64,000 nucleotides of DNA from Turnera subulata (Eukaryota; Streptophyta; Magnoliopsida; Malpighiales; Passifloraceae). A program made the translations under genes and the position numbers. Where the stretch lies: assembly GCA_028386065.3 (NCBI GenBank), contig JAKUCV010005492.1, forward strand, positions 1 to 64,000, written 5' to 3'. Positions 12,140 to 22,148 of the stretch are shown here, one piece after another. Position 1 is the first letter of the stretch; the number at the start of each line of letters is the position of its first letter. The notes under the pieces were generated by a model. The model did not search any database and had not been told where the DNA came from. It saw only the letters and a list, made by a program, of their open reading frames with translations.

Positions 12140-12664
12140 TTTTTCCTTCTTCAAATTTCAGACAGAATAAGGAGTGAAATAAGCAAACACTTTGGGCAGA
12201 TGATGCAGATGTTTTTATCTCAAATGAACCTGCAGTTACAAGCCCCTGAATATGTAACACAACCAGCGGTGATGCCTTGTAGAACTCGCCCTCTTGAGCA
12301 GCAGCAGTGGACGAATCTTCCATTTGGTCACTTGTCTTTTACAGGGCAGCAACAAATGATGCCAACAGTAGGTGCATCTTCATCACATCCATGGCAACAA
12401 GCATTTTCAAGCTCGATGCCGACCTTTCCGAGTGTCTCTACAGCAACTCCTCCAATTGATCGATCAACAAATGTCAGCTTTCCCAACTCTATCCCATTAC
12501 AAGTTGTCCTCCACGTCCTGCTTCGAAGGACAATTCTGCAGGTTCTCACCAATCAACACAGTGCTTTGTTTACTTGTATTATTATGTTATATTTGTGGCT
12601 TTATATTTTATTTGTGTTGAGAATTTCATATGATTTGGAACAATGTCAGATTCTATTTAATTAA
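12140..12664 (+). pseudogene. Gln/Met-rich exon of the CACTA element
   Basis: A TTTCAG acceptor near 12162 leads into RIRSEISKHFGQMMQMFL, then a Gln-, Pro- and Ser-rich tail without recognisable catalytic motifs. A charged helix followed by Q/M-rich sequence near the 3' end of a CACTA element resembles the C-terminal part of TnpA-like or Transposase_24-type proteins. A second captured host gene is possible. The frame stays open to 12664, but splice donors inside it cannot be placed with confidence. Confidence 0.4.
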
Positions 12665-12784
12665 GATATCGAATGTTTGCATTTATTCTATTTTAGTTTT
12701 TGGTTCAATATTCATGTTTCTGGATGGGTTTTGGGTTTTGTTTGATGCGATTATTTTTATAAAATTTATTTATTTTTACTTATG

Positions 12785-13115
12785 CTTACGGTTTTGTTTC
12801 AAAAAAGGATTGTAAGTAAAAGTTTTTCCTTACCAATTAATTACAGTTTCCTTGCGGAAATATTTGTCCACGAATGGGGCCCACTGATTGTTTTGTTAAG
12901 GAACACTTACCGTTTCCTTACGGATGAAAGCCGTTAGGAAGCCTTTCTAACAGTTTCCGTACAAAATCCTTACGGGAGGGAATTTACTTACGAACGGTTT
13001 GCTTACGGATGGTCCCCTTAAGGAAACGGAAAGCAAACGATAAGAAACGTTTTTCCCGTAAGGATTTCGTAACGAATAGGTAAGAAAACCTGTTTTCCTT
13101 ACTAATTGCTTACGG
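12785..13115. repeat. Right subterminal repeats of the CACTA element
   Basis: A denser array of CTTACGG, CCGTAAGG, TTCCTTA and GCTTACGG words in both orientations runs to within about 40 bases of the right terminal repeat. Confidence 0.7.
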
Positions 13116-13689
13116 GAAGCTGCCCAAAGAAACGGGCTAGAAATTGGTAGTGTCGACCCATTGCAAGGAGCTAGAGGAGGGCTACCAGAGGTAACACTAA
13201 ATCTTATTTTGATTGATCTTTGTTGATTATATGCTGATGCTTTTGATGATGTAAGTGGCCGATTTGTGCCATGTTTAGAACTACGTGGCTTTAACCCCGG
13301 TAACTCGGGTACGTAGGTAGTCTCGGTTTTACAACGGGATGCAAGCCAAATCTTCTTCTTCTCCCCCATTCTTTTATTTTCCACACTTGCACACTTACAC
13401 AAGGCACCCTTGCATTTTGCAATTGCACATAGTCTCGACCCAACACGGATGAGGGCCTAACACCTTCCCATCTGTGACGAACCCCCGATCCCATGACTTT
13501 GGTTCGTTATGACCATGTAGCCTAAAGGAGTCACATGAAGGTTTTTCCCAAATTTTGTCCTTAATAAAATTTGGGTGGCGACTCCAATGTCATGGGATTG
13601 ACCCGAGGAAGAATGTGAAAGGATTAGGTGAATAGGCCTAAGTGATTTTGGGTGTGGTATTCACACAATCCTCTTGATCTCCTCCTGCT

Positions 13690-14318
13690 ACTGGGTTGTT
13701 ACTATTCATCTCTACGAATTTCGTCGAGAATAACAGCTCCCAAAACAATTCCTAAACACAAAGAACTAGGGCTTCTCCAAGCACTCTAAGCTTAAGGTGT
13801 GTAGAGAATAATTCTAATATGTACCCCCAATTGTGTGTAATTGGGAAGGCCGGGGGAGGAGGGGGGGGGGGGGGGGGGGNCCTGACCCAGAAAACACCCT
13901 AAAATTGTATCCCACTCCAATAATTTTCGTTTTTATCAACCACACATAAAATTATTCCTCTTTTCCAATAAAACCTCCATAAAACACAAAATTGGCAAAA
14001 TATATATTTAATCCTAATTTTGCACGAAAATTAGGATTAAATTGGGCTGCAGGCAATGTGTTTAAATGGGCTGTTACTACAGGAGAATCCATATTTTACT
14101 AGCCCACACTTAATATTTATTTCTAACCCCAAATTAAATAAATAACAAAGGGCAAAAATAAGTAAAAAGAAATAAGCAAATAAAATACCCTTATTCTACA
14201 ACATCCAATCACAAATACATTCATGCCATCAATCAAATCATCTCATCAATTCAAAACATAAAGTCATTCATAATTCAAAATAATAGAATAAATCATGGGT
14301 CAAATTTGGGTGTCCACA
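13690..14318 (-). repeat. 3' LTR of element B, truncated
   Basis: The right end reads GGGTCAAATTTGGGTGTCCACA, the same terminus as the C LTRs apart from one base. The left border is lost: matching sequence begins around the CTCCAAGCACTCTAAGCTT phrase. An AATCCTAATTTTGCACG/GAAAATTAGGATT inverted repeat lies near 14010-14040. Confidence 0.65.
13853..13880. other. Poly-G run ending in an ambiguous base
   Basis: About 27 bases of almost pure G end in the only N of the window (13880). This looks like a sequencing or assembly weak point inside the B LTR, so its length should not be trusted. Confidence 0.85.
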
Positions 14319-14321
14319 GAT

Positions 14322-14335
14322 GCCCCTCGTTGGTG
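14322..14335 (-). other. Polypurine tract of element B
   Basis: On the minus strand, ACCAACGAGGGGCATC-type sequence abuts the LTR start TGTGGACACC. Confidence 0.6.
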
Positions 14336-14439
14336 AGACTTTCGAAATTTAAAGACGAACCAACGAAAAGAAGAACAAGCAAATTTGACAGAGCTTGCTG
14401 ATAATAATGCTGATGCTTAACATGTATGCCATGGGTGAG

Positions 14440-15345
14440 AATCATCTCATCCCGGGTGGTAAGGATTTTATCGTCCTCCTTGGGGAACAGGTTGGTTTGA
14501 TTAAGGATTTTATCATCCTCCGTAGGGAAATCTTAACTGGACTCAGGATTTTATCATCCTCCCTTGGGGAATCTATAAATCAAATCGGGATTTTATCATC
14601 CTCTCTTAGGGAATCTGTGACTCGAATCGGAATTTTATCATCCTCTCTTGGGAAATTTGACTCGACTCGGGATTTTATTATCCTCCCTTGGAGAATTCGT
14701 GACTCGACTCGGGATTTTATGATCCTCCCTTGGGGAATTTTTGACTTGACTCGGGATTCTATCATCCTCCCTTGGGGAATTTGTGACCCGACTAGGGATT
14801 TTATCATCCTCCCTTGGGGAATCTAGACTCAACTCGGGATTTTATCATCCTCTCTTGGGGAATTTTACTCGACTCGGGATTTTATCATCCTCCTTTAGGG
14901 AATTTGTGACACGACTCGGGATTTTATCATCCTCCCTTGGGGAATTTGTGACATGACTCGGGATTTTATCACCCTTCCTTGGGAAATTTGACCTGACTCG
15001 GGATTTTATCATCGTCCATTGGGGAATTTGTGACACGACTCGGGATTTTATCATCCTCCCTTGGGGAATGTTGGGATTTTATCATCCTCCCTTGGGGAAT
15101 TTGTGACGACTCGGAATTTTATCGTCCCTTGGGGAATCTTGGGATTTTATCATCCTCCCTTGGGCAATTTGTGACACAACTCGGGATTTTATCATCCTCC
15201 TTTGGGGACTTTGTTCAAGGACTTTGTGACACGACTTGGGATTTTATCATCCCCCCTTGGAGAATTTGTGACACGACTCAGGATTTTTCCTCCCTTGGGG
15301 AATCTCGGGATTTTGACATCCTTCTCTAGGAGAATCTAGTTGGTT
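14440..15345. repeat. 42-bp tandem array of element B
   Basis: About twenty copies of a roughly 42-base unit: GGGATTTTATCATCCTCCC, then TTGGGGAATTTGTGACACG, then ACTC. Units vary from about 36 to 45 bases, and shortened ones cluster after 15060. Open frames on both strands are created by the repeat. It occupies the same place as the unrelated repeat blocks of A and C. Confidence 0.85.
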
Positions 15346-15464
15346 TCAACTGGGAAAGGGATCACCGGGACGTCATCTCAATTCTTCGAAGGCACCGCAT
15401 GCCTTGTCATCAAACATCAGCCATTAGCAAATGTGGGACATTACATACCCCTAGGATCAAACAG

Positions 15465-15700
15465 CGGGGTAGCATACCCCAAAAATTGACTCGACTCATG
15501 GGGTAGCATGCCCTGACATGCTTCAAAGCACGGGGTAGCATGCCCTGAGACATCAAATCACGCAATTGGGTAGCATGTCCCTGAAAATCACATCATGGTT
15601 TGGGCCCGCAGTGCCCTTTTCTTGTAATTAAATCAAACTAAGGGGTAGCATGCCCCGAAAAAATATCATTCAAAATGTGGGGTAGCATGCCCCTTTTATT
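15465..15700. repeat. Dispersed GGGGTAGCATGCCCC repeats
   Basis: Six copies or variants of the near-palindrome GGGGTAGCATGCCCC occur in about 230 bases with unequal spacing. Element C has a weak relic of this type near 36090. No function known. Confidence 0.7.
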
Positions 15701-15863
15701 TTTTGTTAAAATTTCCGAGCTTGGTGGGCCCCACACACCTATTTCTATCAACCAGTCATAGTATTTCATCATTGTGGACCCTAAAAATATGCATGCACTA
15801 ATTTTCTCCCTCAAAAGATCTCTCCGGGGCACAGGGCCTGCAAAACGAAGAACAAAATCAACA

Positions 15864-15990
15864 ATGGGGAGCCGGTGGTCATGTCTAGAAGCCCGTTGAG
15901 GCTAGCAGTCATGTTGAGATGACCGTTGAGGCTCCGTGGTCTTCTCGACATGTCCACCAACTTCCAGATCGATTTTAAAACCCTTAAAAA
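15864..15990 (+). promoter_or_regulatory. Putative PMD promoter with degenerate GGCGGTCAT cluster, element B
   Basis: GGTGGTCATG, AGCAGTCATG, GATGACCGTTG and GACATGTCCACC variants lie in the same order and spacing as in elements A and C. GATTTTAAAACCC (15971-15983) follows. The motifs are more mutated than in the other copies. Confidence 0.45.
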
Positions 15991-16140
15991 CCCCCTTTTT
16001 TCCTTGTTTCATCCCAAAGCACTCAAAACTCACTCAATTTTCTCTCAAATTCGTTCATTCGACTCGCAATACATCCCCAAGCTATTCTAAATCATCTCCA
16101 TGGCCATATCTTCAATATTCACAAATCAAGGGAGAACACC

Positions 16141-18510
16141 TTGAGGAGGTATCGCCCAAAAATGATTCCGGTGGAGAATCCGTCTTTGTTGCTCAAAACC
16201 CTTGATAGACACATCTCCTCTAAGCTTCCCATAATACAAGCAAGTGATTCCCATCAACTAAAACTACTTAAATTGCGATTTCAATTCATTTATAGGTTTT
16301 TGCCCAATTTCTCCATAAATCCGAATTTGTGCAATGTTTGTTGTGTTTGATTGTTGAGAAATACTCCTAGAAAGTCTATTATGCTTTCCCCTAAGAATAT
16401 TTTCTAGATTAAATACAAGAATTGTTGAACTGATGAAATGACTAATTGGGGGTTTTGGTTTCATGGCGAAAATTGATAATTTGGATGATTGGGTTGCTGT
16501 TTTGATGGTTGGATTGCACAAATGCATTATACAATGCATGGGTGTTGATGGGTTTGTATCAATTTTGGCCAATTTTGAATTTCACCGGGACGATTTTTGG
16601 GATTTTCTTGCGTTTTGATCTACAAATAAAATGCCGTTATGATACTGAAATGTATGATTTTTTCGTGCAATTCTATCCCCATTTTGCATGTCCATATGAA
16701 TGTGAAGTTGGTTTGACTTGGTTCGGCCCAGTTTGGAGTGAGTATAAATGTTTCTAGCGGTATCTTCACAGGTTGAGGGTAGGAGCCTGAACCACAGTGA
16801 GGCCAAGGCTCGGTCCACGATCTTAGAGCATGTGATGGGCGATGCGGAGTTATAGGAGATCATTGTGCGGGTCGGACTCTGGATTTCTTCCGGATATTCC
16901 AGGGCGACAGGGTTGATTTGTAGGCCGTCTCGGAACTCAGGGAGAGATGGTGGGACACCACTAACACCTTCCATCTATAGTGTGGGGAGATGATGATGAC
17001 CCCTTCCCGCTACTCTCACATCACTGAGTTACTGTTCCTTGGCACACCGGTGACTCTTGATCAGGATCTCAACATATACCGTTTCGAGGTGCTGCTAGGT
17101 ATTGCGCCGAAGTGGATTAAGGATCGTATCGGCAAGGTTTCTCCATTATGGTTGCTGGACCAGCTACTGTCACGGACTTATCCAGGCATGGTTGAGCAGC
17201 GGGCTCGAGGCTTGATCTTAGTGAGCCTTAATAGGACCATTTTTGTGTCAGGTAGCAATCGGATTCGGACTGATCTGCTAGATTCTCTAGTGGATTTGAA
17301 AGGTCCGCTGATCGATTGGGCCTCAGCCGGTCTTGGACGCGCATACTAGAGATGAGCAACTCCTCCCGACGCATCACCGATCACTTTCTAGGCTAGGCCT
17401 GGATTTGGGAGGTATACCCCATGCTTCTTCTTCTTTTTCACTTCCTTTGGATTCATTCAATTTCTAACTGTTTTATCTCCGCAGGTGTGGGGCATGGAGT
17501 ACCTTCAGTTATCTGGCCCGGAACGAGTGCAGATTCCTGATGAGTGGTCGGTAGTCCTCCGATGGGTTTCTCAGTTCTACCAAGGTAGATTGCATGCCCA
17601 TGATCGCATCCGTGCTCGCCATTTCCTTGAGCAGATCACTTCATCAAAAGAGGTAGCTACCTTTCATATTCCGTGTTTCCTCCATTTTCTAAATCCCATC
17701 ATTTCTCTTATATGTCTTCACTTTTCAGATCCGGCTCACTGCAATGGTTGATCTACATCACAGACTCGAGGGTGTTGGATCCCCAGCCTTTGTGACGGAC
17801 TGCTGTCACTACTTGATTCGGTATCAGGGTATGTACAGCTGGTATCTGGGTGAGCGTGTCTGCTTACAGATCCATCGCGAGCCTCGAGTCCCCTCTTTCC
17901 TGTCGATTTTCATGCAGACTATAAAGGATAGGTGCGTTGTCCCCGAGTCAGACTGTATAGGTTGGCATCTCGAGTAGTTAACTGCGGATGGCGACTACCC
18001 CTTTTTTATCGTTACATTTCTGATGCCTTCACTACTCGGCCCTTCCGGCAGAGAGTCAGTTATTAGCATTGGTCCACCTCGACGGAGCTCGAGTTCGAGG
18101 AGGAGAGCCGGGGTGTCATCCTCCTCATCGGGTTCGGTCCTCCCACTATTTGAGGAGTCTTACTGGGCTTACGACGACGAGTATCGGCTCCGAGACTTTC
18201 CCCTTTCTAAGGACTTTCCTGACGGATTTCCTGCATTCTTCTCCGGCATCACTCAGGAAAAATTCCTTAAAATCGCGTCTTCTCCATTCTAATGATCTCA
18301 TCATGTTTTTGCTCATGACAGGTCCCGGCTTCCAAGGCGTCTCGTCTTTTGAGGGACCTTGGTCGGGCTAAGGCGACTCTAGCGGCTCAGGCTGTTCGTC
18401 TATGAGAGATAGCTTCTTGCAGGACCAAGGACCAGTGTGTACAACCCACATGTGTATCTCGGGATCCTCGTCTCCATAGGCAGCCAATGCCCCCCAATGC
18501 CCCATAGTCA
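16141..18510 (+). pseudogene. Plant mobile domain (PMD) gene, antisense passenger of element B
   Basis: Same five-exon plan as copies A and C. Exon 1 (16141-16239) keeps the 33-codon length and the block NPSLLLKTLDRHISS, but its start codon is TTG and its donor is GCAAGT rather than GTAAGT. Exon 2 (from the CACAG acceptor near 16773 to about 17418) has stops and a shifted segment, then HITELLFLGTPVTLDQDL and GLILVSLNRTIFVSGSNR. Exon 3 is 17485-17652 (168 nt, VWGMEYLQLS). Exon 4 (about 17729-18262) contains CHYLIRYQGM and YLGERVCLQ, then a Ser/Arg-rich stretch. Exon 5 starts near 18322 and soon meets stops. Degenerate and probably non-functional. Exon lengths shared with A and C support a once-working spliced gene. 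Confidence 0.7.
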
Positions 18511-18702
18511 GATTCTCAGCCTGCGGATCACACGATAGGCGATTTCGAGGCTACTATTTAGGAAGGTACCCCAAAGTCGTCAAGGTCAGAAGAAGAAAAG
18601 GCGCATTCTGTGATTTTTTTATGGTATTTTCTGATGATGTATGCATGTCCTAGACCTATATGTATGACTTCTCCTTGTTTTGGTTTTCTTTTCGACCTAT
18701 TT

Positions 18703-21700
18703 TGAAACGCCCCGAATTTTTGGTATTTATTTTCTAGGGATTTTCAAAATTTTTAAAATTTTATTTCCAATTCTAGCCTTGAGAAACTTTCAGATTTTTG
18801 GTCAAGGAAATTATTTAATTTTCCTTGGAAATAATGCGCCTAAGTTGGTATTAATCATAAATCGGGTTTTTATTTGGATTTTATTTGTGTTTGGATGTAA
18901 AACACATATGTTAAGGTAGTTTTGGAAAATCCAGAACATTAAACTCAAGAATAGCCGCGTTTTGACCAAGCTGGACGGGCGTGTTGACTTGGGGAGTTAA
19001 AAGGTCGAAACGACGCCGTTTTATGCCTGGCCGAACCCCAGAATTATCCTAGGTATAAAATCATATTTTCTTCTCTCCCTTCCACTCTTTTCTCTTCCGA
19101 GTTCGGCTGGCCACTCCCTCTCACTCCCCATGGTTTCCCTTGCCTCAACCTCCACCTTTCCACTCAAACCATTGCACCGATTTCTCTCTTCTTTTTTTTT
19201 TTCTTTATTCTTTATGCCGTCGTCGACCCAACTCCACGCCGCCGCCATGATGTTTTCTTCTCTTGATCCAGGGAGCCAGGGCTAGAGAAGGATTTAGGGG
19301 CGGAGGAATCGAGGCACACCGACGAAGACAATCGGAGGTTCATGGACAAGGCCCGAGCCTGCGTCGCCGTTGCCTCCCACGGGGTGAGTCGCCGTTCTCT
19401 GTCTTCCTCCTCTCCTTGCGCCGCCGCTCTATTCACCTCGAAGCCGCCGCCGACGAGACAAGGTTGTCGCCTCCATTAGTCGGGTAAGCCGACTCCCCTC
19501 TCTCTTCTCTTTGTTTATCTTTTCTTTTCTAACCCGATCTGGGTTGTCGTTTGGTTGTTGTTTGTTGGAATTAACCCGAACTGGGTTCCGTTTTACGGAT
19601 GATGGCGGGTGGACGCGAGGTGGCTGGTGGTCTTGCTATTGTTTTGGTTGGTGGCTACGTTGACCGGGGCTGCTGGTGGAGTTGCTGGTGGCGCCGGGTT
19701 GTGCTGTTGCGGGTCGGCGGCCGGCGGCGAGTTCGTGGTGGATGGCGACGGGACTTCGGCCTTGCTGGTGCGGGTTCCACCTGGACAGGGGGCTGTGTTC
19801 GGGCCTGCCGGTTCTGAGGCGAGGACCAACACATTGGTCCGGATCTAACGGAACATTGAGGGATTGTTCTTCTTCAGTAAGCTTTACCGATGTCCTTGAG
19901 TTGTGAATTTATTTAATTGCTTTGGAAATTTGGATAATTGAGTTGCATGTTCGGTCGATGTTGTTTTTTGGTCGGCAGCTTGTTTAAGGGGCATATATGG
20001 GCTGTTATGGAACTTTCCGGCGAAGCTTGGTCGGAATCCGGCAGGACGGGTTACTGCTCCGGCGAGCATCGAGAACCCGTATTTGATCGGTAATTTTTGG
20101 ACGATGTCGTATGTTCCTATTTCCGAGCATGTCATACATTGTAATGGAATTAATTAATGTATTGAAAAGAAATGGACTTAGTGGAAACCAAGTGTGACAC
20201 GTTGAGGGACGCGTGGCCGGAATTTCACCGACGCAGGTAGAACCGTTAGGCCGGAAAGGCTGGGCTCGGGTTTACTAGGTGATATGATTTTCATGACGGA
20301 GTCGGGCCAGACTCTTTATCTTCTTTAATTGATTTATGGATATGGAATGGGCCTTAGGCCCAATAAATGGTAATTATTTTAAGATGGGCTTTAGGCCCAA
20401 TGGAAGATAAAACCTTATGACTAAATTTAAGCGTATTTTTAGTCTTGGGCTAAGATTATAAGTTGGGACGGGCTTAGACCCATGATTTGTTTTAATCAGG
20501 CTTAAGGAGTAAATATGGTATGTTATTAAGTCACGGCATAGACATGCATTCATCATGTTTTATATGGACCTTATATGGTCGTATTTGTTATAAATATAGG
20601 AATGCCGAGGCGGAACGAGGCTTTGGTTCCGAGACAAATGATATGGCCCAGGTGAGGACATATAAACCTTTGTATGCATTACTGCCTACAATACTCGGTT
20701 AATAGACATGGTATATGAAGTTGAAACTCTTGTTTGGCTTTGAATGTTGTATGCTTGTATGCCTGTTGTGCTGATGATCTCACTTGCACTTTGTATCTTA
20801 ATGATGATGTCCTTGATGCGGTATGCGTGATGTTGAGTATTGAGTGCCAGTGTGACATGATATGCAAGTTGAGCATGCTTTGTGGCTGGAGGCCCGGACT
20901 GCAAAATAAAATGTTAAATCCACACAATCCTGGACAATCATAATGTATGGCACATATAACTCATTAAGTATAACTGAGAATAATGTACAATAAAAATATA
21001 CTACTATGGGGTTGTTGACCGGTTGGTTCGAGCGGGAAGTGATACCCCTCGGGATTGCTTGCGGGATAGCATGGTATATACGGTTTAGCATATGGGTCTG
21101 TGATGACCGGTTCTCCCTCCCTCTTTCTATCTCCCCCTTTCTACTTCCCTCTTTCTCTCTGTCTATCTCTCTCTCACTGATTGTATTGGGCCTTGCCCTG
21201 ATTATATTGGGCTTATGCCCTGGTTGTCTCATGAGACGGGACCGAGCTCGACGCACACAGTAGAGAGCCCTAATAAAATATTTAAACCTAATAACAACGA
21301 TAATAATATAAGTAATGATAAGTGATGGTTTGAAGTCTGATAATGACTTGTGTTGTGTATTGTGACTTGTTTGTGCACTGTGATTGCTATTGCTTAATGC
21401 CGGTGTATTTGTGGTTGATTTGTAGTTACATACTATGGTTTATTTGTTTGCGGTGAGACAGTGGTTGGTCTCACCCCCTCACAGTCTTTACACAGGTTAG
21501 TTGATCGATGATCAAAAGAGTATATCAGCAGGTGGTAGTGCTTTCCTCCTCGGGTCGGATCCATAGGGTTCATTGCATACGTGTTGTCATATGTATTTGT
21601 CTTCCGCTGCATACTCTATTTTGATATAATGTATTGTCTATATATTGCATAATTAATGATTATCTTGATTTTTATCGTATTCCGGGGCAGAAGGGTATTT

Positions 21701-21848
21701 TGGTCACTTCACATGATATAATTAAGTTAATGGATAATTTGGGATACGGTGTTTTAGTTGATGATTTTTTGTGTCCCGAAAATGATAAGGGCAATTTGGT
21801 CATTTTATATTTAACTTATAGTCTATATTAATAAATTGGGACACGTTA
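18703..21848 (+). repeat. Chromovirus-like (Tekay/Del type) solo LTR
   Basis: The left end TGAAACGCCCCGAATTTTT resembles the TGTAACGCCCCGAA start of large plant chromovirus LTRs. Its right end is taken at the GGGACACGTTA near 21848. It contains a GTATAAAAT TATA box (19053-19061) and a GTTGGTCTCACCCCCTCAC phrase common in such LTRs. About 3.1 kb, with no coding similarity to gag or pol on either side and no primer site after it, so a solo LTR is most likely. Element B stops exactly at its left end. A 5-bp target duplication was not found, so the right border is uncertain. Confidence 0.55.
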
Positions 21849-22148
21849 TGGTGAAGGTGCTCTCCTTGTGGGGGATAAAAAGCATCACGTCCCGAGTTCG
21901 AATCCCTAATGCTGCAGCATGGTAAAGGATTTAATCGGGTGGAGGGAGTGATGTAACAATACCTGGGTTTGGTGGGTCCCTCAGAGAGAGGGCCTTCACA
22001 AAAAAGGTGCCTTTTTTTGTGAAGGCCCTCTCTCCGAGGGACCCACCATATTCAGGTATTGTTACATCACTCCCTCCACCCGATTAAATCCTTTACCATG
22101 CTGCAGCACTAGGGATTCGAACTCGGGATTTGGTGAAGGTGCTTTCCT
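21849..22148. repeat. Large inverted repeat made of two SINE-like arms
   Basis: The arms (about 21889-22005 and 22014-22129) are near-perfect reverse complements of about 115 bases, joined by a loop of under 20 bases. Each arm has GAGTTCGAATCCC, the B box of a tRNA-derived RNA polymerase III promoter. An A-box-like TAGCTAAG lies on the outer side of the right arm. The whole is bracketed by TGGTGAAGGTGCTCTCCT (21849-21866) and the same word with one change (22131-22148), direct repeats of the size a SINE insertion makes. Transcribed through, it would form a long hairpin. Confidence 0.75.

Larger units (their letters stand above)
9162..13152 (+). mobile_element. CACTA (En/Spm) transposon carrying AGO1-like fragments
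   Basis: The left end is CACTACCAATTTCTGGGCCC. The right end, read inverted, is CACTACCAATTTCTAGCCC, so the terminal inverted repeats are nearly perfect and start with the diagnostic CACTA. A 3-bp duplication TCG (9159-9161 and 13153-13155) is the size this superfamily makes. Both subterminal zones are packed with short CTTACGG/CCGTAAG-type repeats. No TnpD-like transposase core was found in 3991 bp, so the copy is non-autonomous. Between the ends are pieces of an ARGONAUTE gene and a Gln/Met-rich exon. It sits inside the 3' LTR of element A and is younger than that LTR. Confidence 0.9.
1656..13665 (+). mobile_element. Tat-type Ty3/gypsy element A, non-autonomous, with antisense PMD gene
   Basis: The order matches element C in opposite orientation: a sense-strand unknown ORF, a spacer, a convergent antisense PMD gene, a motif cluster, degenerate tandem repeats, a polypurine tract and a 3' LTR. 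The 5' LTR is missing or left of the window, because a copia element sits at the left border. No reverse transcriptase, integrase or protease was found, so it depended on other elements. The Tat/Ogre-like assignment comes from element C's arginine-tRNA-type primer site and the shared LTR end TGTGAACACCCAAATTTG. A CACTA transposon splits the 3' LTR. Confidence 0.7.
8097..13665 (+). repeat. 3' LTR of element A, split by a CACTA transposon
   Basis: The LTR starts TGTGAACACCCAAATTTG and ends GTATTCACA. Removing the CACTA insert (9162-13152) and one TCG leaves an LTR of about 1.6 kb, similar in length to the intact LTR of element C. The right part (13156-13665) matches the C LTRs, including GGAGCTAGAGGAGG, the CTACGTGG/GTACGTAGGTAG region and GTGGCGACTCCAA. 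Repeat membership is clear; the exact terminal bases are estimated. Confidence 0.75.
13690..18702 (-). mobile_element. Tat-type Ty3/gypsy element B, truncated, with antisense PMD gene
   Basis: From left to right: a left-truncated 3' LTR (to 14318), polypurine tract, 42-bp tandem repeats, a GGGTAGCATGCCC block, the motif cluster and PMD gene copy B. Orientation matches element C. The match to C stops just past the PMD gene, where a chromovirus-like LTR begins at 18703. The rest of B, including its 5' LTR and unknown ORF, is not seen. A and B lie with their 3' LTRs almost touching, head to head. Confidence 0.7.

Noticed and set aside
10214..12815. Other open frames inside the CACTA element as host genes
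   Set aside because: Apart from the AGO-like exons and the Gln/Met-rich exon they are Phe/Leu-rich translations of T-rich intron-like DNA.
14395..15329. Long open frames on both strands with a regular amino-acid repeat (for example ILSSSLGE, PREDDKIPS)
   Set aside because: They are translations of the 42-bp tandem array; a multiple-of-three period leaves frames open. No start context or domain.
14440..15345. CRISPR-like look of a regular repeat array
   Set aside because: Units are contiguous with no unique spacers of constant length, and the DNA is a plant retroelement.
19012..19906. GC-rich frames of 70-80 codons in the chromovirus-like LTR
   Set aside because: Large plant chromovirus LTRs often contain such GC-rich transcribed, non-coding stretches; frames overlap on both strands without motifs.
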